From positions 1 through 7,969 of the forward strand of contig WGAD01000007.1 in assembly GCA_015489255.1 (NCBI GenBank): a stretch of DNA of 7,969 bases. Direction: 5' to 3'. Position numbers and translations under genes: made by a program. The DNA is from Anaerolineales bacterium. GTDB taxonomy: Bacteria; Chloroflexota; Anaerolineae; Anaerolineales; Villigracilaceae. The notes below the pieces were generated by a model. It worked only from the letters and a program-made list of their open reading frames with translations, was not told the origin of the DNA and did not search any database. Shown piece by piece: positions 1 through 5,369 of this stretch (position 1 is the first letter of the stretch; every line of letters begins with the position of its first letter).

Positions 1-212
1 ATACGGAATTTGTGTACACCATCCACAAGTGCCCGGTGTGCTGGGGCCGTCATGATGAGACCAAACCGGTGTGCTTCATTGCCGTTGGCTTGTTGCAAGA
101 GGGCCTGCGCTGGGTTTCTGGCGGCAACGAGTTCCGCGTGAACGAATCCAAGTGTCACGCCATGGGCGATGACGTGTGCGAATTTATCATTCAAAAAGAG
201 CCGGTCGGCTAA
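1..212 (+). CDS. V4R (4-vinyl reductase-like) domain protein, C-terminal part only
   Basis: The reading frame is already open at the left edge (first full codon at position 3) and ends at TAA 210-212, so only about 69 C-terminal residues are present. They contain a CPVCWGR CxxC pair (Cys codons at 30 and 39), a third Cys in KPVCF (codon at 72), the hydrophobic stretch IAVGLLQEGLRW, and a closing ESKCHAMGDDVCEF segment (Cys codons at 153 and 177). The pattern E-x-x-C-x-A-x-G-D-x-x-C-x-F is the usual end of V4R domains, small-molecule-binding modules related to the bacteriochlorophyll 4-vinyl reductase subunit and to the sensor domain of XylR/DmpR-type regulators. The Cys pattern suggests metal or ligand binding, which is inference. 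A response regulator starts 22 bp downstream on the same strand, so a sensory role is plausible. What lies N-terminal of the V4R domain cannot be seen. The GTG at 12 is very unlikely to be the true start because the domain would be cut. Confidence 0.75.
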   Translation, partial: TEFVYTIHKCPVCWGRHDETKPVCFIAVGLLQEGLRWVSGGNEFRVNESKCHAMGDDVCEFIIQKEPVG

Positions 213-234
213 AGCACTGGAAGGGTAGAGCGCT

Positions 235-1098
235 GTGGCAGACGAACGACAAAAAATCCTGATTGTCGAAGACGATCTGGACGTGGCGGAAATGCTCAAT
301 GCCTATTTCCGCGTCCAGGGATATGAAGTGCATACGGTCAACTGGGGTGAAGACGGGGTGCGCACCAGCCAGACCATCCGGCCTGACCTGGTCATCCTGG
401 ACATTCGTCTGCCAGATATCGATGGATACGAGGTCGCCCGCCGCTTGCGCACCAACCGCCGCACAGCCAACATCCCGATCATTTTCCTGACCGAAAAACG
501 GGAACGCAGCGATCGCTTGCGCGGCCTGGAACTGGGGGCGGATGATTACATCACCAAACCCTTTGACGTGCAGGAACTGCGGTTGCGGGTGCGTAACGCT
601 TTGCGGCGTACCCGCCAAGATACCATCACCAACCCGGTGACGGGGATGCCTGAAGGCGCGCTGGTAGATGAACGTCTGGAAGAATGCCTGCACAAAGACG
701 GCTGGGCTTTGATGATCGTCTCGCTGAAGAACCTGGATGCCTTCCGCGATGCGTATGGCTTTGTTGCCTCCGACGATGTGTTGCGGGCGGTCAGCCTGAT
801 GATCCACAACGCCATGCGCGAGGTGGGGTCGCCGGGAGATTTTCTCGGCCATCTGAGCGCGACGGATTTCGTGCTGGTGGTCTCGCCGGTGAACGTGCCA
901 GCCCTGCAAGAGCGCGTCCGCAGCCGCCTGGAGCAGGCCCTCGATTACTTTTACCCCTTGCGCGATCGGGAACGCATGGCGCGTTCTCCGCGCCGCCTGA
1001 GCTTTGAGATCGGCGTGATGCATGCCGCCGCCCACGAGTTCAATAGCCTGGAGGCGCTCAAGCGCGCCTTGATGAGTGTGAAGAAGCCCATCCATTGA
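235..1098 (+). CDS. Response regulator: REC receiver domain plus degenerate GGDEF-like domain
   Basis: This 287-residue protein starts at GTG 235, preceded by a GGAAGGG Shine-Dalgarno (219-225) with 9 nt spacing. Residues 7-125 form a complete CheY-like receiver: acidic pocket E12-D13-D14, phosphoacceptor D56 (in LVILDIRLP), T86 and K108 (in ITKPF). All residues needed for phosphorylation are present. Residues 132-285 keep the outline of a GGDEF domain: NPVTGMPEG resembles the DxLTGLPN entry motif, and DDVLRAVSLMI resembles the DxLL helix. However, the signature loop reads S-A-T-D-F (residues 208-212) where active diguanylate cyclases have GG(D/E)EF, and no RxxD inhibitory site is visible. 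Cyclic-di-GMP synthesis is therefore unlikely; the domain may bind a nucleotide or act as a protein-interaction output. No DNA-binding domain is present. No histidine kinase is in the window. Its neighbours are a V4R protein 22 bp upstream and a glycosyltransferase overlapping its stop codon. Confidence 0.93.
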   Translation: MADERQKILIVEDDLDVAEMLNAYFRVQGYEVHTVNWGEDGVRTSQTIRPDLVILDIRLPDIDGYEVARRLRTNRRTANIPIIFLTEKRERSDRLRGLELGADDYITKPFDVQELRLRVRNALRRTRQDTITNPVTGMPEGALVDERLEECLHKDGWALMIVSLKNLDAFRDAYGFVASDDVLRAVSLMIHNAMREVGSPGDFLGHLSATDFVLVVSPVNVPALQERVRSRLEQALDYFYPLRDRERMARSPRRLSFEIGVMHAAAHEFNSLEALKRALMSVKKPIH

Positions 1099-1835
1099 AG
1101 ATCGTAGCCATCATCCCGACGTACAATGAAGCGGAGAACATTGAAAAATTGCTCTCCGCTTTGTTGGCGTTGCCGCTGGATTTGGAAACCCTGGTGGTCG
1201 ATGACGCCAGCCCAGACGGGACGGCAGAAAAAGTCCAGGCTTTGCAGGCCGATTTCCCCGGGCGGGTGCACCTGTTGCGCCGCGGCGGGAAAGAGGGGTT
1301 GCGCAGCGCTTATCTGGCGGGGTTTCGCTGGGCTTTTGCCCGCCCGCAGGTAGAGGCCATCGTGCAGATGGACGCCGACCTTTCGCACGACCCGCAGGCG
1401 CTGCCACGCATGGCGGCGCGGCTGCCAGACGCCGATTTGGTGATCGGCTCGCGGTATGTGTCCGGTGGCGGAGTGGACGTTCGCTGGCCGCGCTGGCGCA
1501 AGTGGCTTTCGGCTTTTGGTAACGCCTACGCCCGCACCATCCTCGGCTTCCCTATGCGCGATGTGACGACGGGATACCGCCTTTGGCGGCGCGCAGCCCT
1601 GGAATCGCTGCCGCTGGAACAGATCGGCGCCAGCGGTTATGTCTTTTTGGTGGAAATGGCTTATCTGGCGTGGAAACTGGGGTACCGCGTGGTAGAAGAA
1701 CCCATTTACTTCGCCGATCGGCGTTGGGGGCAGTCGAAGATGTCGTTACGCATTCAGTTCGAAGCTGCGGTGCGCGTCTGGCAGGTTAAGTGGCAGTATC
1801 GGAATTTGTCGCCAGCCAGTCGGCGTAACGGCTGA
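1095..1835 (+). CDS. Family 2 glycosyltransferase, polyprenol/dolichol-phosphate mannosyltransferase (DPM1)-like
   Basis: This 246-residue GT-A enzyme probably transfers a hexose (mannose or glucose) from a nucleotide sugar to a polyprenyl phosphate at the inner face of the membrane, making a lipid-linked donor for glycan or protein glycosylation. Visible motifs are PTYNE (8-12), VVDDASPDGT (34-43), the metal-binding DAD in MDADLSHDP (92-100), GSRY (118-121), RDVTTGYR (155-162), GYVFLVEM (181-188) and the closing F-x-D-R-x-x-G-x-S-K segment (206-215). There are no C-terminal membrane helices, so it resembles soluble single-domain DPM1 rather than longer GtrB-like enzymes. The start is TTG 1095, which overlaps the regulator's TGA in a TTGA junction. 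Translation beginning with KIVAIIPTYNE fits the first beta strand, and no better in-frame start lies upstream. This implies translational coupling. Its 3' end runs 50 bp into the convergent rsmA gene. The sugar and acceptor cannot be assigned from sequence alone. Confidence 0.92.
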   Translation: MKIVAIIPTYNEAENIEKLLSALLALPLDLETLVVDDASPDGTAEKVQALQADFPGRVHLLRRGGKEGLRSAYLAGFRWAFARPQVEAIVQMDADLSHDPQALPRMAARLPDADLVIGSRYVSGGGVDVRWPRWRKWLSAFGNAYARTILGFPMRDVTTGYRLWRRAALESLPLEQIGASGYVFLVEMAYLAWKLGYRVVEEPIYFADRRWGQSKMSLRIQFEAAVRVWQVKWQYRNLSPASRRNG

Positions 1836-2646
1836 CCAGGGCTTGCCATTCGTCCAGCGAGAGCGTTTCTGCGCGGCGTTGCGGGGCGATGTCTGCGGCT
1901 TCCAGCAGGGCAACGGCCTGGTTCCGACTGATGCCCAAACCTGTGGAAAGGGTGTTCCGCAGGTTTTTTCGTTTTTGTGAGAAGCCAGCCTTGATCAGCC
2001 GGAAGAAGAGATCCAGCTGGCGGGCGGGAATGCGCGGTTGGGGGTACAGGTCCAGCGCCAGGACGGCGGAATCTACCTTTGGCGGCGGGTAGAAAGCGCC
2101 AGCTGGAATGCGGGCGATCACGCGTGCCTGTCCATAGACCTGAACGCTGAGCGCCAACAGGCTCATTTTGCCATCGCGGGCCAGCACGCGCTCGGCAACT
2201 TCGCGCTGCATGGTCAGCACCATGCGGCGCGGCTTTTTGGGGGCTTCCAGCAGGTGCCGGAGGATGGCCGAGGTGATGTAGTAGGGGATGTTGGCAACCA
2301 CCAGATAACCGGCCTGCTCCATCAGGGCGGCGGGATTTTGTTGCAGGATGTCTCCCTGGATCAGGCGGACGTTGTCGTATCCGGCCAGGGTGTGTTGCAA
2401 AACGGGCAGCAGGCGGGCGTCCAGTTCGACGGCGGTGACGGTGCGCGCCGCGCGCGCCAGGTGACGGGTGAGCGCGCCCAGCCCGGGGCCGATCTCCAGC
2501 ACCTCGTCTTCTGGCCGGATGTCCGCCGCGGCGGCGATGCGGGTCAGGGTGTGTTCATCGTGCAAGAAGTTTTGCCCCAGGCGCTTGTCGGGCCGCAGGC
2601 CAAACTGGCGCAGCAATTGGGCAACGGGAAGGCCGGGTTCGTTCAT
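1786..2646 (-). CDS. rsmA: 16S rRNA (adenine1518-N6/adenine1519-N6)-dimethyltransferase RsmA (KsgA)
   Basis: RsmA dimethylates two adjacent adenines in the 3'-terminal helix 45 of 16S rRNA using S-adenosylmethionine, a late checkpoint of small-subunit assembly; its loss gives kasugamycin resistance. The 286-residue product has the full family pattern: KRLGQNFL (21-28), SAM-binding EIGPGLGALT (51-60), acidic E74 in VELD, GDI (98-100), catalytic NIPYY (119-123, an N-I-P-Y form of the N6-adenine methylase motif IV), MVLTMQREVAERV (142-154), FYPPPKVDS (185-193), and FSQKRKNLRN (222-231) in the C-terminal rRNA-contacting region, ending with RAETLSLDEWQAL (258-270). The length is normal. The ATG at 2646 overlaps the TGA of the upstream lipoprotein gene (ATGA, 2643-2646), so it is probably translated by coupling as the last gene of a three-gene operon. 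Its 3' end overlaps the opposing glycosyltransferase by 50 bp. Confidence 0.97.
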   Translation of the reverse strand: MNEPGLPVAQLLRQFGLRPDKRLGQNFLHDEHTLTRIAAAADIRPEDEVLEIGPGLGALTRHLARAARTVTAVELDARLLPVLQHTLAGYDNVRLIQGDILQQNPAALMEQAGYLVVANIPYYITSAILRHLLEAPKKPRRMVLTMQREVAERVLARDGKMSLLALSVQVYGQARVIARIPAGAFYPPPKVDSAVLALDLYPQPRIPARQLDLFFRLIKAGFSQKRKNLRNTLSTGLGISRNQAVALLEAADIAPQRRAETLSLDEWQALVSRYADWLATNSDTAT

Positions 2647-3833
2647 CTGAGCATCCAGGGGATTTCGGCGGGAGCGGGGGCCAGGAAGTACACCGTCACC
2701 CAGCCGCTCCAGCTCTGATAATCGTCATCGCTGTAACCGAGGTCAATCCAGGGGCGTCCATCCGGGAAACCGCCGCCCACGTCTTCAATGCTGGCGATGC
2801 CATAGCCGGGGATGTACACGCGCATACCGCGCAGGGCCAGGTACCAATCGAGCGTCATGGCGACGACCCCTCGTTGCACCGGCAGGCCGCTGGACGTGTT
2901 GTAATAGCAGCGGTCGGCGGCGGAACGGCAGGGGGAGTAGGAGGTGGCGTACATTTGAATGGCGCGCCAGTATTGCAACGGGCCGTAAGGCGTTTGCAGG
3001 GTTTGCAGGGTAATGCGCGTGCCGTAGGCCAGGATCTGCGGACGAGGCGGGCGCAGCAGGCTTTCTTCCTCCGTCAGGCGGGCGGTCTCTTGCCCGTCTT
3101 CCCGCCGCAGGCGGGTGCGTTGGAGCGCCAGGCCATATTCTCCGGCTTGCACAACGGCTTGCTGATCGAGGGGTAGGTCTGGGTCGGGCTGGCGCAGGGT
3201 TTCAAAGGGCAGGGCGCGAGGCTGCAAGAGTACCGCTTCTTCGACGCGCACAAGCCGGATGCGGCCATCGGCGGGGAGAGGAGCCTCTGGCGGCGGTTGC
3301 GTGTAGTCGGCGCCTTGTGGGGAAAGGCCGACCTGCGCCAGTACCTGGGCGATGGTTTCTGCCTGCAAGCGATATTCCCGGGTTTGCCCGTCGACCTGCA
3401 CCTGGATGGGTTCTCCCTCCTGCCAGACGACGCGCAGCGGCGCCGCTAGCGGGGTGGAGGCCGACGGCGACAGCGCATCTCCATAGGCCGGCGCCAGCCC
3501 CCGGGCGGTGAGGGCGGCCCCCAGGGTAAAGGCGGCGCTGACGAAGGTTTCCTCTTCCATTTGGATAGGGTGTCCGCTGCGAATTTGCAAGGTGCAGGGA
3601 GGACAATCCAGTGCGCTTTCTGGCGAAATGGGGAGACCGTTGAGCAACAGGACTTCGTCCTCTGCCAGGGTGAGGCCCAGGGCGTTCAGGGCCTCTGCGG
3701 CGGTGCTATTGCCAACGGTAGACAGCGCCTGCCCTTCTGCCGTCAGCACGGTGACAGCGGGCGGCGCGGGCAGCGGTGCGCAGGCTGCCAGGGCGAGCAG
3801 CATCAGCAGCCCGAAGCGATGCAATGTAGTCAT
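2643..3833 (-). CDS. YabE-like lipoprotein with DUF348 repeats, G5 domain and C-terminal 3D domain (putative peptidoglycan hydrolase)
   Basis: This 396-residue protein is predicted to be exported and lipid-anchored. A short basic start and hydrophobic stretch (residues 7-17) end in a lipobox, L15-A16-A17-C18. Residues about 26-70, 85-120 and 132-170 resemble DUF348 ubiquitin-like repeats of YabE-type proteins; the third is clearest (RVVWQEGEPIQVQVDG). A G5-like domain spans about 198-275 (VEEAVLLQPRALPFETL to ILAYGTRI). Residues 293-384 form a 3D domain (MYATSYSPC, RGVVAM, MRVYIPGYG, IEDVGGG, WIDLGYSD, WVTVYFL). The three aspartates that name the domain can be placed at D329, D351 and D364. 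Proteins of this kind (YabE, YocH, YuiC, related to MltA and resuscitation-promoting factors) remodel peptidoglycan. The ATG at 3833 overlaps the aminotransferase stop (ATGA), and its own stop overlaps the rsmA start. In Bacillus, yabE also lies close to ksgA. The hydrolase role is from family knowledge; the exact bond cleaved is unknown. Confidence 0.9.
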   Translation of the reverse strand: MTTLHRFGLLMLLALAACAPLPAPPAVTVLTAEGQALSTVGNSTAAEALNALGLTLAEDEVLLLNGLPISPESALDCPPCTLQIRSGHPIQMEEETFVSAAFTLGAALTARGLAPAYGDALSPSASTPLAAPLRVVWQEGEPIQVQVDGQTREYRLQAETIAQVLAQVGLSPQGADYTQPPPEAPLPADGRIRLVRVEEAVLLQPRALPFETLRQPDPDLPLDQQAVVQAGEYGLALQRTRLRREDGQETARLTEEESLLRPPRPQILAYGTRITLQTLQTPYGPLQYWRAIQMYATSYSPCRSAADRCYYNTSSGLPVQRGVVAMTLDWYLALRGMRVYIPGYGIASIEDVGGGFPDGRPWIDLGYSDDDYQSWSGWVTVYFLAPAPAEIPWMLR

Positions 3834-4942
3834 GGCAGCAGGTCGCGCAGGGCGGCCAACAAGAGGGTGACGTTTTCCGCGCGGCTGGAATAGCCCATCA
3901 GCCCAATGCGCCAGACTTTGTCTTTCAGGGCGCCAAAACCGGCAGCGATTTCAATGTTGTATTCTTCCAGCAGGCGGGCGCGGAGCGCGTGCGGCTGAAC
4001 CCCGGCGGGCACGCGGGCGGTGGTCAGCGGCGGCAGGCGATAATCCAGCGGGATGAACGGCGGCGCGCCCAGTTCTTCCAGCCCGGCCCACAGGGTTTCG
4101 GCATGGCGGCGATGGCGGGCAAAGCGGGCCTCCAGCCCTTCCTCCCAGACCTCGCGCAGCGCTTCTCGCAAGGCGTAATGCAGGCTGGCGGAGGCGGTAT
4201 GGTGGTAGGCGTGATCGTGCCAGTAGCGGGCATAGAGATTGAGGTCGAGGTAAAAACTGCTGACCGACGTGCGCCGCTTTTGGATGGCTTCTTGCGCGCG
4301 CGGGCTGACGGTGATGGGGGCCAGCCCGGCGGGCGCGCCCAGGCTCTTTTGGCTGGCCGAATAGGCGATGTCAACGCCCCAGGCGTCCACGCGGACGGGG
4401 ATGCTGCCGAGGGAGGTGACTGTATCGAGCACGACCAACGCGCCGTGCCGGTGCGCCGCAGCGGCGATCTCGCCCAGGTGCAGTTGTTCTGCGCCGGTGG
4501 AGGTTTCGGCGTGGACGATGGCAAAGACTTTGTAGCGGCGGCGCGAGAGGGCAGCCTCGATCGCTTCCACGGTGAATATCTCGCCCAGCGGGCGTTCGAT
4601 CGTCTCCACTTCGGCGCCCAGGCGGCGGGCCATTTCGGCCAGACGCTGGCCGAAGTAACCGTGGACGGCCACCAGGATGGCGTCTCCGGGTTCGAGCAGG
4701 TTAGCCAGGGCGGCCTGCATGCCCGAGGTGCCGGTGCCTGAAAGGGCAAAGGTCCAGGGGTTCTCCGTTTGGAAAAGGTGCCGCAACAGGGCTTGTTCTT
4801 CTTCATAAATGGCGAGCAACCCCGGGTCCAGGTGGCCGATAGGCGGGGTAGCCATGGCGCGGATGACGCGCGGCGAGGCCATACTGGGGCCGGGGCCGAG
4901 CAAAATGCGTTCTTGCACGTTCAAGTCGTGGTAGGCGGGCAT
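3830..4942 (-). CDS. Class V PLP-dependent aminotransferase, alanine/serine-glyoxylate aminotransferase (PucG/AGT) family
   Basis: This 370-residue fold-type I PLP enzyme belongs to the family of alanine-glyoxylate, serine-glyoxylate, serine-pyruvate and ureidoglycine-glyoxylate (PucG) aminotransferases. Visible hallmarks are LLGPGPS (14-20), the cofactor-phosphate loop SGTGTSGM (68-75), HAETSTG (144-150), VVLDTVTSLGS with the pyridine-contacting D173 (170-180), the Schiff-base lysine K199 in SASQKSLGAP (195-204), YHHTASAS (246-253), and the carboxylate-binding R346 in WRIGLMG (344-350). The length is normal for the family. The ATG at 4942 has a strong AGAAGGAG Shine-Dalgarno 8 nt upstream. 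It is the first gene of the leftward operon, overlapping the lipoprotein gene by 4 bp. The neighbours (cell-wall lipoprotein, rsmA) give no metabolic clue, and no purine-catabolism or serine-cycle genes are in view, so the amino donor and keto-acid acceptor cannot be fixed; glycine/serine-glyoxylate metabolism is the broad expectation. Confidence 0.92.
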   Translation of the reverse strand: MPAYHDLNVQERILLGPGPSMASPRVIRAMATPPIGHLDPGLLAIYEEEQALLRHLFQTENPWTFALSGTGTSGMQAALANLLEPGDAILVAVHGYFGQRLAEMARRLGAEVETIERPLGEIFTVEAIEAALSRRRYKVFAIVHAETSTGAEQLHLGEIAAAAHRHGALVVLDTVTSLGSIPVRVDAWGVDIAYSASQKSLGAPAGLAPITVSPRAQEAIQKRRTSVSSFYLDLNLYARYWHDHAYHHTASASLHYALREALREVWEEGLEARFARHRRHAETLWAGLEELGAPPFIPLDYRLPPLTTARVPAGVQPHALRARLLEEYNIEIAAGFGALKDKVWRIGLMGYSSRAENVTLLLAALRDLLP

Positions 4943-4950
4943 TGGCGAAT

Positions 4951-4958
4951 CTCCTTCT
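4951..4958 (-). promoter_or_regulatory. Strong Shine-Dalgarno of the aminotransferase gene
   Basis: The minus strand reads AGAAGGAG here, 8 nt before the ATG at 4942. It is a near-perfect ribosome binding site and fixes that start. The two downstream genes of the operon instead begin within ATGA stop/start overlaps. Confidence 0.85.
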
Positions 4959-5019
4959 GCGGTGTTCGTCTCCAGTGTACTTCAAAGTAAGGCTTTGGGG
5001 AAGTGAAAAAACGTTATCC

Positions 5020-5047
5020 TTGACGTCTCCGCTCCGGCTGGTATAAT
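5020..5047 (+). promoter_or_regulatory. Sigma-70 type promoter for the T-box leader and ileS
   Basis: The -35 box TTGACG (5020-5025) and a perfect -10 box TATAAT (5042-5047) are separated by 16 bp. Transcription should start near 5053-5056, about 25 nt before the first conserved T-box stem I element and roughly 315 nt upstream of the ileS start codon. The boxes are near consensus, so expression is probably set mainly by the downstream riboswitch rather than by initiation. Confidence 0.87.
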
Positions 5048-5079
5048 GACGGCCATCACATACACAGAAAAGCGTAGAT

Positions 5080-5162
5080 GGGAACGAGTAAGTCCGTACC
5101 GTCTGGCAGCGAGCCTGGGATGGTGGGAGCCGGGCAGACCAGGGCGGGCTGAAAATCCTCCC
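5080..5162 (+). promoter_or_regulatory. T-box stem I with AUC (Ile) specifier loop
   Basis: GGGA (5080-5083) can pair with UCCC (5159-5162) and GUCCG (5092-5096) with CGGGC (5145-5149), which leaves an internal loop with AGUA (5087-5090) opposite GAA (5151-5153). After GAA and one base comes AUC (5155-5157), the isoleucine specifier that would pair with the GAU anticodon. Further up, GUCUG (5101-5105) pairs with CAGAC (5135-5139), and CCUGG (5114-5118) with CCGGG (5130-5134), closing the conserved-type apical loop GAUGGUGGGAG (5119-5129). The GAA-N-codon spacing matches other T-box leaders as I recall them. Confidence 0.85.
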
Positions 5163-5279
5163 GGAGCTGCGACCTGAAATCTTTCGGAGAGTAGGGAAGC
5201 CGGTCTCGCCCACCGTTACCCGGGCGCGGATATAAGCCCCTGGCCGTATCCGCTGGAGCGCTCGCCCCGTGGCGAGAAG

Positions 5280-5320
5280 CAGAGTGGTACCGCGCAAGCC
5301 TGTGCAGGCTTTCGTCTCTG
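5280..5320 (+). promoter_or_regulatory. T-box antiterminator
   Basis: CAGAG (5280-5284) can pair with CUCUG (5316-5320), leaving the 7-nt bulge that begins UGGU (5285-5288) and that captures the free ACCA end of uncharged tRNA-Ile. A short upper helix, GCG (5292-5294) with CGU (5313-5315), follows, and a hairpin AAGCC/GGCUU (5296-5300 with 5307-5311) sits on top. The 3' strand is shared with the terminator stem, so the two structures exclude each other. Confidence 0.85.
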
Positions 5321-5344
5321 GTGAGGCGAAAGTTTTTTGTTTTT
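5309..5344 (+). terminator. Rho-independent terminator of the ileS T-box leader
   Basis: CTTTCGTCTC (5309-5318) pairs over ten positions with GAGGCGAAAG (5323-5332), with one G-U wobble, around a TGGT loop. A run of six T, one G and five T follows (5333-5344). When tRNA-Ile is charged this stem should form and stop transcription about 25 nt before ileS; uncharged tRNA stabilises the competing antiterminator. Confidence 0.93.
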
Positions 5345-5369
5345 AATCATACGTTTTTTCGGAGGCCCT

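Larger units (their letters stand above)
5071..5344 (+). promoter_or_regulatory. T-box riboswitch, isoleucine-specific, transcriptional (attenuation) type
   Basis: This leader senses uncharged tRNA-Ile and controls ileS 25 nt downstream. Its parts are visible in order. Stem I contains an AGUA/GAA loop-E pair and an AUC specifier codon. Stem II repeats the loop-E arrangement: GAA 5176-5178 faces AGUA 5190-5193 across a small hairpin. Next comes a stem IIA/B pseudoknot-like region, with GCCC 5208-5211 facing GGGC 5222-5225 around the conserved CCGUUA (5213-5218). A 7-bp hairpin follows (5226-5232 with 5247-5253), then a 6-bp hairpin CTCGCC/GGCGAG (5261-5266 with 5271-5276) just upstream of the T-box. 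The T-box sequence AGAGTGGTACCGCG occupies 5281-5294, and an intrinsic terminator follows. The bulge UGGU matches an ACCA tRNA end, and bacterial tRNA-Ile has A as discriminator. The specifier, the bulge and the downstream gene all agree on isoleucine. Pairings were found by eye, not by folding software. Confidence 0.94.

Noticed and set aside
187..1095. 302-residue open frame on the minus strand opposite the response regulator
   Set aside because: Composition is typical of an antisense shadow, and the plus strand encodes a clear receiver domain with a good Shine-Dalgarno.
3989..4806. Two frames of 250 and 260 residues overlapping the aminotransferase
   Set aside because: Both are shadows of a gene with complete PLP-enzyme motifs. 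The minus-strand one is Pro/Arg/Ser-rich frame-shifted text without any domain.
4974..5007. Possible minus-strand promoter for the leftward operon (TACACT as -10)
   Set aside because: No acceptable -35 box lies 16-18 bp upstream on the minus strand; the nearest TTCACT is 22 bp away. The promoter of this operon remains unlocated.
5176..5181. Second GAA-AUC in the leader as an alternative specifier
   Set aside because: It faces AGUA at 5190-5193 across a tiny hairpin, which is the loop-E arrangement of stem II. The stem I copy at 5151-5157 has the correct GAA-N-codon spacing and flanking helices.
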